From: Spirochaetaceae bacterium
GTDB lineage: Bacteria > Spirochaetota > Spirochaetia > Treponematales > Breznakiellaceae
Direction: 5' to 3'
DNA: 6,333 nt
Assembly: GCA_031257075.1 (NCBI GenBank)
Contig: JAIRPM010000144.1
Location: forward strand, 1-6,333
The position numbers and the translations under genes were made by a program. Below, piece by piece: positions 6,091 to 6,333 of this stretch. Under the pieces are notes generated by a model, which saw only the letters and a program-made list of their open reading frames with translations, ran no database searches and was not told the origin of the DNA. Each line of letters starts with the position of its first letter. Positions within the stretch are counted from its first letter, which is position 1.

Positions 6091-6333
6091 GTGAACTTGC
6101 TCTATTATGGCGACAATCTTACGATTATGCGGAAGATGGACGATGCGAGCGTTGATTTAATTTACCTTGACCCGCCGTTTAACAGCAACCGAAGTTACAA
6201 CCTGCTTTACAAAAACACGACAGGCTTGCCTATCCCCGAACAAATTGAAGCGTTTTGCGACACATGGGAAATGGACTTTGAAAAAACAGAATTGGCATAT
6301 ACCATTCCAAACACAATGCGCGAATACGGCATC
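6091..6333 (+). CDS. Beta-class DNA methyltransferase (N6-adenine or N4-cytosine), 3'-truncated
   Basis: The 81 visible codons form the start of a site-specific DNA methyltransferase that transfers a methyl group from S-adenosylmethionine to an exocyclic amino group. LYYGDNL (residues 4-10) followed by SVDLIYLDPPFNSNRSYN is the typical N terminus of this family. DPPF is catalytic motif IV, and its place at the N terminus, ahead of the SAM-binding motif, marks the beta (permuted) class, which includes type III Mod-like and solitary enzymes. EAFCDTWEM (residues 51-59) matches the family's F.DTW.W region. The rest, including the FxGxG SAM motif and target-recognition region, lies beyond the window, so completeness and specificity are unknown. 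The GTG at 6091 is preferred because family members begin just before xxLYYGDNL; a GTG at 6085 is also in frame, and no Shine-Dalgarno decides between them. Whether a restriction gene follows cannot be seen. Confidence 0.92.
   Translation, partial: MNLLYYGDNLTIMRKMDDASVDLIYLDPPFNSNRSYNLLYKNTTGLPIPEQIEAFCDTWEMDFEKTELAYTIPNTMREYGI

Overview
This 6.3 kb window looks like chromosomal DNA of a spirochaete, most likely a host-associated Treponema. The main reason is Ffh: its N domain and G4 segment (TKFDSDTRGGAAL rather than the commoner TKLDGD form) read like treponemal SRP54. This rests on remembered family patterns, not on a search. Base composition is moderate, and the first gene looks more AT-rich than ffh.

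The left 5.07 kb is a tightly packed plus-strand block of four genes. (1) A 5'-truncated gene encodes a protein with a C-terminal plasmid-pRiA4b-ORF-3-like domain and a long unrecognised N-terminal part. (2) ffh, the signal recognition particle GTPase, overlaps the previous gene by 23 nt. (3) A Wzz/GNVR-type polysaccharide co-polymerase without a fused kinase starts 11 nt after ffh. (4) A Wza-like SLBB polysaccharide export protein is coupled to it by an ATGA overlap and a strong Shine-Dalgarno sequence. Genes 3 and 4 form an inner-membrane/outer-membrane pair for assembly and export of a surface polysaccharide. Genes 1 and 2 have no clear functional link to them.

The right part is arranged differently. 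A complete minus-strand gene for the gamma subunit of an F1 ATP synthase (atpG) converges on the export gene with only 23 nt between the stop codons. It has neither atpA upstream nor atpD downstream. Diverging from it on the plus strand is the start of a beta-class DNA N6-adenine/N4-cytosine methyltransferase (motif DPPFNSN), which runs off the window end.

The 115-nt divergent region between atpG and the methyltransferase is the most structured noncoding part. It holds a perfect TTGACA -35 box with a 17-nt spacer facing the methyltransferase, a weaker TTGAAC/TATACT promoter facing atpG, an imperfect 10-bp inverted repeat with one arm inside the methyltransferase promoter, and minus-strand codons resembling a frameshifted end of valyl-tRNA synthetase. 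Both -10 boxes place the predicted transcript start at or next to the start codon, so leaderless transcripts are possible. I see no wholly new system here. The points most worth checking are the isolated atpG, the junction upstream of it, and the pRiA4-domain gene overlapping ffh. No noncoding stretch longer than 300 bases, RNA gene, CRISPR array or insertion sequence was seen.
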